Positions 18,403 to 27,292 of a stretch of DNA of 54,265 nt are shown here, piece after piece. This DNA is from JAEHDI01 sp035455185 (GTDB taxonomy: Bacteria; Acidobacteriota; Terriglobia; Bryobacterales; Bryobacteraceae). The stretch spans positions 1 through 54,265 of the forward strand of contig DATIFQ010000186.1 of assembly GCA_035455185.1 (NCBI GenBank). The letters run 5' to 3'. The translations under genes and the position numbers were made by a program. Under the pieces are notes generated by a model that saw only the letters and a list, made by a program, of their open reading frames with translations, searched no databases and was not told the origin of the DNA. Position 1 is the first letter of the stretch. The number at the start of each line of letters is the position of its first letter.

Positions 18403-20313
18403 ATGCGACGTTTCGCAATACTTCTCCTCCTCGCCGCGCCGGCGCTGGCCGAACAGTTTTCGATCAGCCTGACCGGCCAGGCACAACCGAACTGTTGGAA
18501 CATTCAAGACATCGTCTCCGAGGTCACCAAGAACGCCAGAAGCGACCACGAGAAAGCGCTGGCCCTGCACCGCTTCGGCATGGCGCATTTCATTCACTTT
18601 GACGGGCCGATTGAAGAACGCGGCGAGTACATGACCGATCCGCTAAAGCTGATCGGTGTCTATGGCTTCGCGCTCTGCGGCAACAATTCCGCCGCCATGA
18701 ACGCGCTTTACAACGCGGCAGGGCTGAAGGCGCGCCGGGTCTCGATTCCCGGGCACTCCATCCCGGAGGTCTGGTTCGAGGGCCGCTGGAATTACATCGA
18801 CACCGACATGTTCGGCTACGTCTACCTGCCCGACGGTAAGACGATGGCCTCGGTCGACGACCTCACCAAGGACGCGGATCTCTTCGTGAGGCAGAAGAAT
18901 CCGCCCGATCCATTCTTCCCGTTCGACCGGAAAGAAGACATGGCGGACGTCTTTCGGAATGCCACGCCACGCCGAGACTACCATCCTTATGCGAGCGCCC
19001 ACATGATGAACCTGGCGGTCCGAACGGGCGAATCGGTGACGATGTTCTACCGGCCCAAAGACCGCTATCTGCTGACACAGCTTCGCGAAGACATTGGTGC
19101 CGTCTACAAGGACTACTGGGTCGTGGGACCAGTCCGGCGGGGCTCGCTCGCGTGGTGCGACAAGCCTCCCGCCGCGTATGGAAACGGCTTGATCGAATAC
19201 AAGCCGGACCTCCGCTCAGAGGCGTTCCGGCTGGAGAACCCGAAGTCGGAGGGAGTAGCCGTGCTCAAGGACCGTGAGAAACCCCCGCTTGCGGCAGCGG
19301 CGCCGAATCGTCCCGCGTCGCTGGTGGTCGAGGTGAACAGCCCGTTTGTCATCGTCGGGCTACAGAACGACCTCACGAACTTCGAGGACGACAGCGATGC
19401 TGCCGTCGTGAGCGGACTCTTCTGGCGTGCCGACAGTTCGGATGAAAACAGGATTCTGGTCAGTACGGATGCCGGCCGCACCTGGAAGGAAGTGTGGAAG
19501 AACCTTTGGCTCGGTGCGGTGCCCTTTCAGGTCGACCTGAGCCGGCACGTCGTCGGGAAGTATGCCTACCAGGTGAAGTTCGACTGGATCGACCGAAAGG
19601 GCAGCGGCCAGGTGGGCCTGGAAGACCTTCAGTTCAGAACCTGGGTTGAACTCTCACCGATGGCGTTACCTCGGCTCGTTGCGGGACGCAACACGTTCCG
19701 CGTTTCGACCAGACCCCGCAGCACGTTTTACAACGAGAGCTTCTGGCAGAAAGGCGAGCAACTCCCCGGCCAGCACCTCGAGAACCTCGATACGTTCGAC
19801 CAGTTTCCCTACCTGCGCCCACGGGACCCGCAACGCCCAGGCGTCCTCACATTCGATCTCGGTCCGAAGGGTTCCGTGGACGAGGCGCGCATCAGCATCC
19901 GTGCACGCGCGGTCGGCGGCAAACCCTCCGGAACATCTGTCACGCTGGAGCTTTCCGAGGACGATGGCCGGACATGGCGCCTGCTCGACCGATTCACCGG
20001 CCACACCGAGCACGACATGAATCACATGTGGTTCAACCACGTGATCGAAGGAAAGACGCTCGACGGCGAACACTGCCGGCTGCGCCTGTCGGTCTCCGGA
20101 GGCGGCTTCGAGAAGGTGATCGCCAACAGCGCCGTACGCTCGGAGCCGCGCGTCCCCACCGCGCTCCGCGTGACCCACGTCTGGCGCGAAGGTGACGCGC
20201 AACGGACGTCCGAGCACCTCGTTCGCCCCGGTTCAGGCAGCGACACCTATGAGGTCGACGCTGCCAAAGGCCTTGTGAACGAAGCCCTGAGGATCGAAGG
20301 GGTGGCCCGGTAG
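18403..20313 (+). CDS. exported transglutaminase-like protein with C-terminal Asp-box motifs
   Basis: 636 residues from ATG 18403. I preferred it to the overlapping GTG at 18394 because GGAG at 18387-18390 is too close to the GTG. Signal peptide about 1-17. A transglutaminase-like core follows: Cys92 in ALCGNNSAAMNAL, His118 in PGHSIPEVW, Asp near 133-135 in NYIDTDM, a complete candidate triad. The second half is beta-rich and carries two Asp-box motifs, STDAGRTW and SEDDGRTW, like the sialidase-type protein at 13309-15600. Bacterial transglutaminase-like folds act as proteases, amidases or cross-linkers, so the reaction is open. Last gene of the nucleoside hydrolase-glycosidase operon; it converges on the gene at 20337. 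Confidence 0.78.
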   Translation: MRRFAILLLLAAPALAEQFSISLTGQAQPNCWNIQDIVSEVTKNARSDHEKALALHRFGMAHFIHFDGPIEERGEYMTDPLKLIGVYGFALCGNNSAAMNALYNAAGLKARRVSIPGHSIPEVWFEGRWNYIDTDMFGYVYLPDGKTMASVDDLTKDADLFVRQKNPPDPFFPFDRKEDMADVFRNATPRRDYHPYASAHMMNLAVRTGESVTMFYRPKDRYLLTQLREDIGAVYKDYWVVGPVRRGSLAWCDKPPAAYGNGLIEYKPDLRSEAFRLENPKSEGVAVLKDREKPPLAAAAPNRPASLVVEVNSPFVIVGLQNDLTNFEDDSDAAVVSGLFWRADSSDENRILVSTDAGRTWKEVWKNLWLGAVPFQVDLSRHVVGKYAYQVKFDWIDRKGSGQVGLEDLQFRTWVELSPMALPRLVAGRNTFRVSTRPRSTFYNESFWQKGEQLPGQHLENLDTFDQFPYLRPRDPQRPGVLTFDLGPKGSVDEARISIRARAVGGKPSGTSVTLELSEDDGRTWRLLDRFTGHTEHDMNHMWFNHVIEGKTLDGEHCRLRLSVSGGGFEKVIANSAVRSEPRVPTALRVTHVWREGDAQRTSEHLVRPGSGSDTYEVDAAKGLVNEALRIEGVAR

Positions 20314-20336
20314 CGGGGGTGCCGTAACACCTCGCC

Positions 20337-21260
20337 TCACGCTTTCAGCGTGGTTTCTAATCCGCGGATAACGGATTCGAGATACTCGCGCGCGCGGCGC
20401 ACCAGCGCATCCGTTCCCTCGGGGTCTTTCGGCCGTTCGACGAGCGGCTCGAAAATGTTCTCGCAGATCAGCGGGATCGTCAGCCCTGTCCGCAAGACCG
20501 GCATCAGCAGTTTGTAATGGTCGATTTCGCCGAAACCCGGACCGCAGTCCTGGTCTTGCGGCGTGTTGCGATGGTCCTTAATCGCAAATGACCGGATGTC
20601 CCGCCAGCAGGTCTGGATGTCGGGGATCGGATCGTTGTTTTCGTAGTCGAGAACGTTTCCGGCGTCGTAGCACAACTTGACGCCGTCGTCGGCGACGTCC
20701 GCGATGATCTTCGCGCACTGCTGTCCCGTCGCCGTGTTCCCGCCGTGCTGTTTGATCGTGAGGGTGACGCCGTTTTGCCGTGCGATCGGCCCGAGCAGTT
20801 TGAGATTCTTGATCCAGACGTCGTACGCCTCGGCGCTTGTGTGCCCGAACGTGATGATGAATGGAATGCCGGCCGCGGCTGCCTGCTCGATCCGGCGAGT
20901 GTGCACCTTGACCGACTCGGGGTCGTTGACGTAAATCGCCGAAAACATCATCACCGGCTCGAGTCCGAGGTCGCGGCAGCGCTTGGCAAGCTCCCGGGCC
21001 GCGGGCGGAGGCGCGTCCGGCGCCATCACCGGCACACGCTTCGCCGATGACTCGTTATGCGTGGTACCCCATCCAACGTAGCGGCAGCCGGCAGCGGCGA
21101 TTCCCTTCAGCGCCCGCTCCAGCGGGAAGGGTGCATACGGAAGGGTCATGCAGCCGATCTGGAACTTCGTCGGCGCGGACTGCGCCGCGGCAGTGGAGAC
21201 GCCGAGGCCCGCCCGGCCAAGCAACGCAGCGCCGGCGCTGAGAATCTGGCGACGTGTCAT
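20337..21260 (-). CDS. sugar phosphate isomerase/epimerase-like protein with Tat-type signal
   Basis: 307 residues. MTRRQIL plus a hydrophobic Ala/Gly stretch (to about residue 26) is a Tat-like signal. The rest is a TIM barrel of the AP-endonuclease-2/xylose-isomerase type: KFQIGCMTLPY, YVGWGTTHNES, VMMFSAIY, TIKQHGGN, YDAGN and CENIFEP, whose acidic and His residues fit the usual metal site. Exported relatives often sit with Gfo/Idh enzymes and DUF1080 proteins. It follows the DUF1080 gene by two bases; AAGGAG lies about 11 bases before the ATG. A role in 3-keto-sugar or keto-sugar interconversion is inference. Confidence 0.83.
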   Translation of the reverse strand: MTRRQILSAGAALLGRAGLGVSTAAAQSAPTKFQIGCMTLPYAPFPLERALKGIAAAGCRYVGWGTTHNESSAKRVPVMAPDAPPPAARELAKRCRDLGLEPVMMFSAIYVNDPESVKVHTRRIEQAAAAGIPFIITFGHTSAEAYDVWIKNLKLLGPIARQNGVTLTIKQHGGNTATGQQCAKIIADVADDGVKLCYDAGNVLDYENNDPIPDIQTCWRDIRSFAIKDHRNTPQDQDCGPGFGEIDHYKLLMPVLRTGLTIPLICENIFEPLVERPKDPEGTDALVRRAREYLESVIRGLETTLKA

Positions 21261-21262
21261 GG

Positions 21263-21874
21263 CTATTTCAGCTCCTTGATTGCGACGTTCCGGTAATCCA
21301 CCGGCCAGCCTTCCGACTGAAGGCAGATCGTGCCTTCTTCCGGCTCGGCGTCAGACCCTTCGTTGACCAGCTTTCCGTTGAGGACGACCTTGATGCGCCC
21401 TTCCTGCTGTGTAATCTCGTAGCGATCCCACGAGCCGAACGGCGGACGGTCCTTCACGATCGGACCCCGTTTAGCGCCCGTCACCTTGCCACCTCGTACG
21501 CCGAAGAGGCTGCCCGCCTCGCCGAAGTGACCCTGGACCTCCTGGGACATGGGCCAACCCTTTTCGATGGCGCCGGCGTTGATGAAGAAGCCCGCGTTCG
21601 GCCATTCCTGCGGTGCACCGGTCCAGCCTTCGGTCTGGAACCTCCACTCCGCTCGTAACACGAAATTCCGGTATACCTGCTTGCTGCGGAGGAAGCCGTT
21701 GGGCTTGCCGGTGCAGCGAATCATTCCGTTCTCCACACGCCAGGTTTCCGGCGGGGTGCCTTCAACAATCCAGAACTCGGTGATGTCTTTCTTCGGCATC
21801 AGCGATACGAAGCCGCCGGTCTGGGCCTGCGCCAAGGACGCCGCCGCAAGCAATACCCAAACAAAAGCTCGCAT
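21263..21874 (-). CDS. exported DUF1080 protein (3-keto-disaccharide hydrolase type)
   Basis: 203 residues with a signal peptide (1-18, ending LAQAQ). The concanavalin-like beta-sandwich of DUF1080 is recognisable: WRVENGMIRCTG, YRNFVLRAEWRF, NAGFFINAG, WDRYEI, VVLNGKLVNEG and a terminal GTICLQSEGWPVDYRNVAIKEL. Family members bind or hydrolyse 3-keto-glycosides. AAGGAG lies nine bases before ATG 21874. It heads a two-gene unit with the isomerase-like gene and diverges from the amidohydrolase at 21915. Together with the Tat oxidoreductase at 2389-3690 these would supply a 3-keto-sugar route, although they are not contiguous. Confidence 0.85.
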   Translation of the reverse strand: MRAFVWVLLAAASLAQAQTGGFVSLMPKKDITEFWIVEGTPPETWRVENGMIRCTGKPNGFLRSKQVYRNFVLRAEWRFQTEGWTGAPQEWPNAGFFINAGAIEKGWPMSQEVQGHFGEAGSLFGVRGGKVTGAKRGPIVKDRPPFGSWDRYEITQQEGRIKVVLNGKLVNEGSDAEPEEGTICLQSEGWPVDYRNVAIKELK

Positions 21875-21914
21875 GTTCGAGGTCTCCTTATGGTTTCAAT
21901 GTAGTGTATTCTCT

Positions 21915-22730
21915 ATGCCGATGGACAACAAGACCGCAAGACGCCACTTCCTGCTCGCTCCGGCGGCTGCCGTCACCCACCCGCTGTGGGCGCAGAACAA
22001 GCCGCTGGTGATCGACGCACACTGCCATGCCGGCAAGGGAACGGCCATGTCCGCCCCCTGGACCACGCGCGCCGATGTCGAGGTCACACTTCGCCATATG
22101 GAGGAGGCAGGCATCGACCGGACGGTCATTTTCCCAATCAACAATACCGAGTTCGAGAAGCCGAACCAGGAGGTCGCCGAGATTTGCGGGCGCTATCCGA
22201 AGAAGTTCATCGGTTTCGCCAAACACGACCCGAAGACCGAATCGGGACGCATCGCCAAGATGCTGCGCTATGAGGTCGAAAAGCTTGGGCTGAAAGGTCT
22301 GAAACTACACGAGCTGCCGACGCGCGAAGTGCTTGACACGGTTGCCGAACTCGGCATCCCGATTCTGTATCACCCCTCGCGCGTATCGAGCTTTCACATG
22401 CTCGCGCCGGAGTATCCGCAGATTCCTTTTATCATGGCGCACCTCGGCAGCTTTGCCTCGCAGAACTGGCCGGAACACATCGAGGCGATCGAAGTGGCCA
22501 AGCGGTATCCGAACGTCTACCTCGACACGTCGTCGGTGGTGTTCTTCAAGTTCCTGGAGATGGCGGTGAAAGAGGCCGGTCCGGACAAGCTGATCTTCGG
22601 CACCGACGGCCCCGAGCTCGACTCGCGCGTCGAGCTGTACAAGGTCAAGTTGCTCAAGCTATCGCCTTCGGAGGAAGCGAAAGTCACCGGCGGCAACATC
22701 GTCAAACTGCTGCCAAAAGGAACAGTTTAG
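21915..22730 (+). CDS. amidohydrolase family 2 protein with Tat-like signal
   Basis: 271 residues from ATG 21915, or 269 from the ATG at 21921. ARRHFLLAPAAAV near the N-terminus looks like a Tat or Sec signal. The barrel begins with VIDAHCH, the His-x-His metal site, and continues with GLKGLKLHEL, YHPSR, IMAHLGSF and FGTDGPE, where the Asp is expected to be catalytic. Family members hydrolyse lactones, amides or decarboxylate aromatic acids; the substrate is unknown. TATTCT at 21907-21912 is a weak -10 close to the start. It converges on the propeller gene and overlaps its end by four bases. Confidence 0.82.
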   Translation: MPMDNKTARRHFLLAPAAAVTHPLWAQNKPLVIDAHCHAGKGTAMSAPWTTRADVEVTLRHMEEAGIDRTVIFPINNTEFEKPNQEVAEICGRYPKKFIGFAKHDPKTESGRIAKMLRYEVEKLGLKGLKLHELPTREVLDTVAELGIPILYHPSRVSSFHMLAPEYPQIPFIMAHLGSFASQNWPEHIEAIEVAKRYPNVYLDTSSVVFFKFLEMAVKEAGPDKLIFGTDGPELDSRVELYKVKLLKLSPSEEAKVTGGNIVKLLPKGTV

Positions 22731-23917
22731 GGTGCTTCGCACTCGACTTGGGTGACGGCCGGTTCCGGGTAGTAGAGATACAGCTTCGACTTGCGCTCGG
22801 CTTGGCCGATGTAAATCGTGTCGTCGGCACCGATCGCCATCGAGTCCACCACGTACGCCTGCCAAGTGTAGAACGGACGCCGGTTGACATCGATCATCCC
22901 AAGCATCTCGTACGCGCCGGTGGAGGGGTCGTACGAAAACAAACGGGCCATCTCATCGTCGTCGCCACCGGCTCCGTACAGCTTGCCGTTTCGCGCAAAA
23001 ACAAGTCCGCGGATGCGGTACTGGTTGAGCGGTTTGCCGAGGTTCTCAATAGCCGACGTCTTCGGATCGAGCCGGAACAGGTAGCCGTCGGAAGTGCCGC
23101 CGTAAAGCATTCCGCAGGCGTCCTTCGCCCACGCATCGACCCCGTTGTACGGCTCGCGCCCGCGGACCGTCGACGCTGTGATGCCGAGCTTCTCGAGCCC
23201 TGACGCCGGGTGAAAGCGATAGATCGCGCCGTTTTCGCCGGAGCTGAAAACCCGGCCGGCATCATCCAGCACCATGGCCCGGCCGATGTTCTTGTTCGTT
23301 TCGAACTTCTCACCGGGGATTTTCCGCTCCGCGACCTTGCCGTGAACCGTAAACTTCCCCGAGACGATGTCGAAGCTGAAGAACTGCCCGTTGGGCCAAG
23401 TGAGCCCGTAGATGGTGTCGAACATGCGGTTGATCGCCAGCGAATAGATCCCCTCGCCCGGCGCGGGGGCGCCAAGGTCGGTGACCTCGCAGGCGACGTC
23501 CACGCGGTTCGGCTTGTGTTCGTCGTTCTTCGTCACGTAGCGGTACAGGTGGCCGTCTTTGTCGCCGGAGCCGATGTATACGTCGCCCGACTTCGACACA
23601 ACAATCGAACGGTGAACGGTGGTAACCCCGTTCAGATAGCAAAGAGGCTGCACATAGCCGTGAACCGGAAACATGACGAACAGGTGACTGTGCTTCCCGC
23701 TGGTGGCGCCATATATCGCTCCGTTCGGTGCGACCGTAAGCGAGCGGACCGCCGATTCCTCCGACGGAATTACGTCGACCGGAGGATAGCCGAGTTCCCT
23801 CAGATCGATGCGGACCTGGCTGACGATCGAGTAGTCGTGTTCGAGCGTTCGCTGCGCGAAGGTGGCGTGAGAAAGCAGTAGAACTGCGAGTAACAGAAAC
23901 AGAGTTTTCTTCGACAT
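22727..23917 (-). CDS. exported beta-propeller protein, possible polysaccharide lyase
   Basis: 396 residues with a signal peptide (1-21, ending TFAQ). Six or seven repeats of the type APNGAIYGATSG, SKSGDVYIGSGD, NRMFDTIYGLTWPNG, DDAGRVFSSGENG, CGMLYGGTSDG, ARNGKLYGAGGD and GADDTIYIGQAE mark a propeller. The pattern GEGIYSLAINR followed by YGLTWPNGQFFSFD resembles propeller-type lyases such as PL24/PL25, but I cannot place the catalytic residues. GAGGTGA at 23928-23922 is the ribosome site and also covers the upstream stop. It is the last of four genes in a minus-strand operon and appears to be a divergent paralog of its neighbour at 23922-25205. Confidence 0.75.
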   Translation of the reverse strand: MSKKTLFLLLAVLLLSHATFAQRTLEHDYSIVSQVRIDLRELGYPPVDVIPSEESAVRSLTVAPNGAIYGATSGKHSHLFVMFPVHGYVQPLCYLNGVTTVHRSIVVSKSGDVYIGSGDKDGHLYRYVTKNDEHKPNRVDVACEVTDLGAPAPGEGIYSLAINRMFDTIYGLTWPNGQFFSFDIVSGKFTVHGKVAERKIPGEKFETNKNIGRAMVLDDAGRVFSSGENGAIYRFHPASGLEKLGITASTVRGREPYNGVDAWAKDACGMLYGGTSDGYLFRLDPKTSAIENLGKPLNQYRIRGLVFARNGKLYGAGGDDDEMARLFSYDPSTGAYEMLGMIDVNRRPFYTWQAYVVDSMAIGADDTIYIGQAERKSKLYLYYPEPAVTQVECEAP

Positions 23918-23921
23918 GTGT

Positions 23922-25205
23922 TCACCTCGGCCGGTAAATGATCAACGCCAGGCGGTAGTATGCTTCTCCGATCTTGCCGGCCGCCTCCACCGGCTTGCCC
24001 GCCTGTGGCCGGACCTCGATCGCACCGACCATGTAGATCGTGCCGTCGGGTCCGGTGTCGGCCGCGTTCGTGCCCAGCACCCGGCTCCCGTCTTCGAGCA
24101 GCATCTCGCCGAGGTCTTCGGTCTTGCCCGTGTTCAGGTCGTATGTGATCAAGTGGGCGGCGGCAAGGCCCGCGCTGCCACCGTAGTCGAACTCGCGGCC
24201 AGCGGCGCCATAGTAGAGCTTCCGGTCCCGGCCGATCGTCAGCGTTAGCGTGGCGTATGGGACTTCTCTCTTATCAGCCATTTCCGGAATCGCCAGTTGC
24301 CCCAGGCGGCGGATCTCGCCGTCCGTGCCAGCGCGTGGGTTGAAGGAGAACAGAATCGTCGCGCTCTCATCCACGCCGTAGAACTGCTGCGTCTTGGCGT
24401 CCCAAACCATCGTGCGAAACGCTGTCTCGGACTTGTTGTAATCGCGTCCGAGCGAGATGCCTTTCGGCCGCGTCGGAACCTTCACGGCAAGCTCGCGGAT
24501 GGAGTCGGCCTTGGGGTCGTACTTGAAGATTCCCCCATCGCCGAAACTGCCGTAGACGTAGCCTTCGTCATCGATCGCGAGAGTCCTGCAGATCGATTCC
24601 CAGTTGTTGACGCGGCCCTTGTCCACCGCTTTCTGTTTCGTCACGTCGTAGTAGACGAAATGGCCGCGCGGATGCGTCATTCCATAGATGCGATTGAAGC
24701 GTGGATCGTAATTTCCGGTGTTCACGCCTTCGTTCGGCACGCCAAGGCCGAAGTCATCGACACGCCCGGTCTTCGGGTCGAACGCCATCCAGTGGGCGCC
24801 CGGGTAACCTTCCTTGGTGGCGAACCGGGAATAGTTCCACCACCAGCCAGCGTGAGTGCCGAAATAGATCCGGCCGTCCTTGCCTTCGCCAAACTTGGAG
24901 TGGATCTTTGACTGCGGCCCGCGCTTCAGTTGAGACTCGCCGGTGAGTTCGGTGAGGTTGCCGACATCGACAACGCGGTCCGCCTTGGAGTCGTAATACA
25001 CAAGGTGGCCGTCGCCGCCGTGATAAGCGAGACCGGCGTAGACCTTTCCGTCGCTGGCGGCAAGAAGCGCCGCCCAATTGCCGTCCATCTGGTGCAATCC
25101 GGGAAACACACGATGGTCTACCCGAAGCGACGCGGCGAATAGACCAGCCACCGAGACGCAGAATACACAAAGAAGCCTAATTCGATATCTCCAAAACCGC
25201 CACAT
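23922..25205 (-). CDS. exported beta-propeller protein, possible polysaccharide lyase (paralog of neighbour)
   Basis: 427 residues from ATG 25205, chosen because GGAGG at 25216-25212 lies six bases before it; an in-frame ATG nine codons earlier lacks a site. The N-terminus is hydrophobic (RLLCVFCVSVAGLFAASL). Propeller strands recur (DGKVYAGLAYHGGDG, KDGRIYFGTHAG, NRIYGMTHPRG, EGYVYGSFGDGG, RKLYYGAAG, GTIYMVGA). SKIHSKFGEGKDGRIYFGTHAG with a following Tyr/Arg-rich loop is reminiscent of the His-containing site of ulvan-lyase-type propellers; this is resemblance, not proof. Its start overlaps the upstream gene by 29 bases. Confidence 0.75.
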   Translation of the reverse strand: MWRFWRYRIRLLCVFCVSVAGLFAASLRVDHRVFPGLHQMDGNWAALLAASDGKVYAGLAYHGGDGHLVYYDSKADRVVDVGNLTELTGESQLKRGPQSKIHSKFGEGKDGRIYFGTHAGWWWNYSRFATKEGYPGAHWMAFDPKTGRVDDFGLGVPNEGVNTGNYDPRFNRIYGMTHPRGHFVYYDVTKQKAVDKGRVNNWESICRTLAIDDEGYVYGSFGDGGIFKYDPKADSIRELAVKVPTRPKGISLGRDYNKSETAFRTMVWDAKTQQFYGVDESATILFSFNPRAGTDGEIRRLGQLAIPEMADKREVPYATLTLTIGRDRKLYYGAAGREFDYGGSAGLAAAHLITYDLNTGKTEDLGEMLLEDGSRVLGTNAADTGPDGTIYMVGAIEVRPQAGKPVEAAGKIGEAYYRLALIIYRPR

Positions 25206-27276
25206 TGTAAACCTCCAGGGAAGGCAGCGCAAAGCGGACGCGGCCCTGCTCGGCCGTGAACGTTACGTTGGACGCGCCGTCGCGGTCCGGTGAAAGCAAG
25301 TGCACGGCCTTCACTTTCTTCCCGCCCGGCGCCGCCACCGTTACGCTCGCGCCACCCGCGGGGTAGCCGAGTTTGTAATTCAGCCAGTGCAGAATTCGCT
25401 CGCCGCCATCGGTCTTGTCCGTCAGTTCCATAACTGTCGTAAGGGGAGCTCCCTCGAATTCCACCGACAACGGCCCTCCCGCCACGTATCGGATCGCCGA
25501 AGCGATCTGCCCCGCATTCTTCGGCAGCATCCAGTAGCTATTGCCGAAGCCGGCTGCGCCTGTCGAAGCCATGTCCTGAATGGGACGCGCCGGCGTCACG
25601 GCTGGCAGATACGCGAACCTTCCCTGCCCGAAGGGTCCACGCCCTTCGGCGGGGAGCGCACGCCCAGGCGACACCTTGATCTTCAGGACGTCGGCTAGGC
25701 CGTAGTCGCCCCGCACGCGCCGCCAGTCGTTGTACAGCGACGTGTGGCCGGTCGCAAACAGGCCCCCACCGCGCCGGACGTAGTCGCGGATTTGCTCCAC
25801 CGCACGGTCCGATAGCGCCTCCTGGCTTGCCAGAATCAGCGCCCTGTACTTCGACAGATCACCCAGGTCCTGATCGAACACGTAGGTGAACGGAATCTTG
25901 TGCTGGATCAGCACCTGCTCGACCAGCGTAGTTTCCAGGTGCGGAGCGAGGCTGTTCGTCGCCATCGACGGGAACGACCGCAACACCGCCACGTCCGCCA
26001 CTACGCTCGTCGAAGCGAAATGCCGGTTATTGTCGCGATAGAAGCGTATGTACTTGCGCGCGTCGTCGGGCAGATCGTAAGCGTTCAGCGGCCCACCGAT
26101 GTCGCCGAGGGAGTTTCGGTTGAACGCCATCGACTCTGCCATCAGGAGGCGGTAGGAGCGCGTGGCGGGGTTGGCGCGCTGCGGGCCCGTGTAGCTGAAC
26201 AGCATCTGATCGAGGCTCCGCGCCAGCTTCATCGAACGGATCTTCGACACCAGAATGCCACTCTCGTCGACCTGTGCCTCATTCGGCTCCTCGCTCCAGA
26301 ATACCGAGCCGTGCCGCACCAGTCTGGCGTGATCCACGCCGTTCAAAAACGCCCGGTTGCTCCCATAGATGCCGTGCGGGTTCAGCTCCATCACGACACT
26401 CGGGTTTAGACTCCGTGCGTAGTCCGAAATCTTGCCGTAGTACTCGGCGAAATCCTGGCAGCGGAAATCGACCCACTCCTGAATTAACGGATCGCCGATC
26501 GGAGAGATCGCCGCCGGCCGAGCGATGCCGTGCCACGTCGGAACGGTTACGGCGCGGATGTCGGAGAACCCGAAGCGGTCCTTCAACTGTGCGGGTGTGT
26601 ACTTCTTCGCCAGAAACTCGCGGAAGCGCCGGTTGACCTCCGGTGAGTTGCCCGTCCACGGCGGAGCGATAAGCGCGTGGTTGTCCATGTGGATGAGGTC
26701 CGTCTTGACCTCCTCGATGGCTATGCGGATCACCTTCTTCATGTGCTCGACGTAGCCCGAATGGTTGAAGTCGGGCCGGTAACGGTCGGTCTGCTCCCCG
26801 TAACGCACGGGATCGCCGTGCTCGTCATAGCGGATCCACTGCTTCGCTTCCGGCACATCGCGCAGCAGCGTCTCCGCGAAGATCGTGCCGCCGATGTACG
26901 TGCCGAGCTTCAGCCCGTGCTTGCGGCACAGCACTCCGAGTTGCTTGGCGACCTCAATGTCTTCGCGGTCCGAGTCGAGTCCTGTCTTGTAGAAGTGCGT
27001 GAGGATCATGTTCACGCCCATCTCTTTGAGCTTGATGACGGTCTCTTCGGTATGCTCGCGCCGGTACTGCTCCGCGACGTCTACCGGCAGTTCGGGCCAG
27101 TGACGCAACCGGAACACGAGCGGCTCCCAGTTGCCGACGAATACGACTCCCTGGTTCCACCACGCCGGTTCCTCGAAGTCCTTCGGCACGGGCGTGGCCC
27201 AGGTGGCATTGCCAATCTGCGCCTCCGCGGTGGCGCACGGGATCAGCAGGAAGATGAAAACGGCCAGACGTTTCAT
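25177..27276 (-). CDS. exported GH42-like glycosidase (TIM barrel plus trimerisation-like domain)
   Basis: 699 residues, signal peptide about 1-19. Residues about 60-400 form a barrel (VNMILTHFYKTG, LKLGTYIGGT, DLIHMDNHAL, VVMELNPHGIYGSN, FWSEEPNEAQ); acidic residues in HMDN and WSEEPNE are catalytic candidates. A flavodoxin/GATase-like domain typical of beta-galactosidase trimerisation regions follows (VADVAVLRSFPSMA, YRALILASQEALSDRA, GGGLFATGHTSLYNDW), then a beta domain. GGGAGG at 27287-27282 is five bases from the ATG. It lies between the two-domain esterase and the propellers, so backbone cleavage, debranching and de-esterification seem to be co-expressed. Confidence 0.78.
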   Translation of the reverse strand: MKRLAVFIFLLIPCATAEAQIGNATWATPVPKDFEEPAWWNQGVVFVGNWEPLVFRLRHWPELPVDVAEQYRREHTEETVIKLKEMGVNMILTHFYKTGLDSDREDIEVAKQLGVLCRKHGLKLGTYIGGTIFAETLLRDVPEAKQWIRYDEHGDPVRYGEQTDRYRPDFNHSGYVEHMKKVIRIAIEEVKTDLIHMDNHALIAPPWTGNSPEVNRRFREFLAKKYTPAQLKDRFGFSDIRAVTVPTWHGIARPAAISPIGDPLIQEWVDFRCQDFAEYYGKISDYARSLNPSVVMELNPHGIYGSNRAFLNGVDHARLVRHGSVFWSEEPNEAQVDESGILVSKIRSMKLARSLDQMLFSYTGPQRANPATRSYRLLMAESMAFNRNSLGDIGGPLNAYDLPDDARKYIRFYRDNNRHFASTSVVADVAVLRSFPSMATNSLAPHLETTLVEQVLIQHKIPFTYVFDQDLGDLSKYRALILASQEALSDRAVEQIRDYVRRGGGLFATGHTSLYNDWRRVRGDYGLADVLKIKVSPGRALPAEGRGPFGQGRFAYLPAVTPARPIQDMASTGAAGFGNSYWMLPKNAGQIASAIRYVAGGPLSVEFEGAPLTTVMELTDKTDGGERILHWLNYKLGYPAGGASVTVAAPGGKKVKAVHLLSPDRDGASNVTFTAEQGRVRFALPSLEVYNVAVLEISN

Positions 27277-27292
27277 GCGAACCTCCCGCGAT

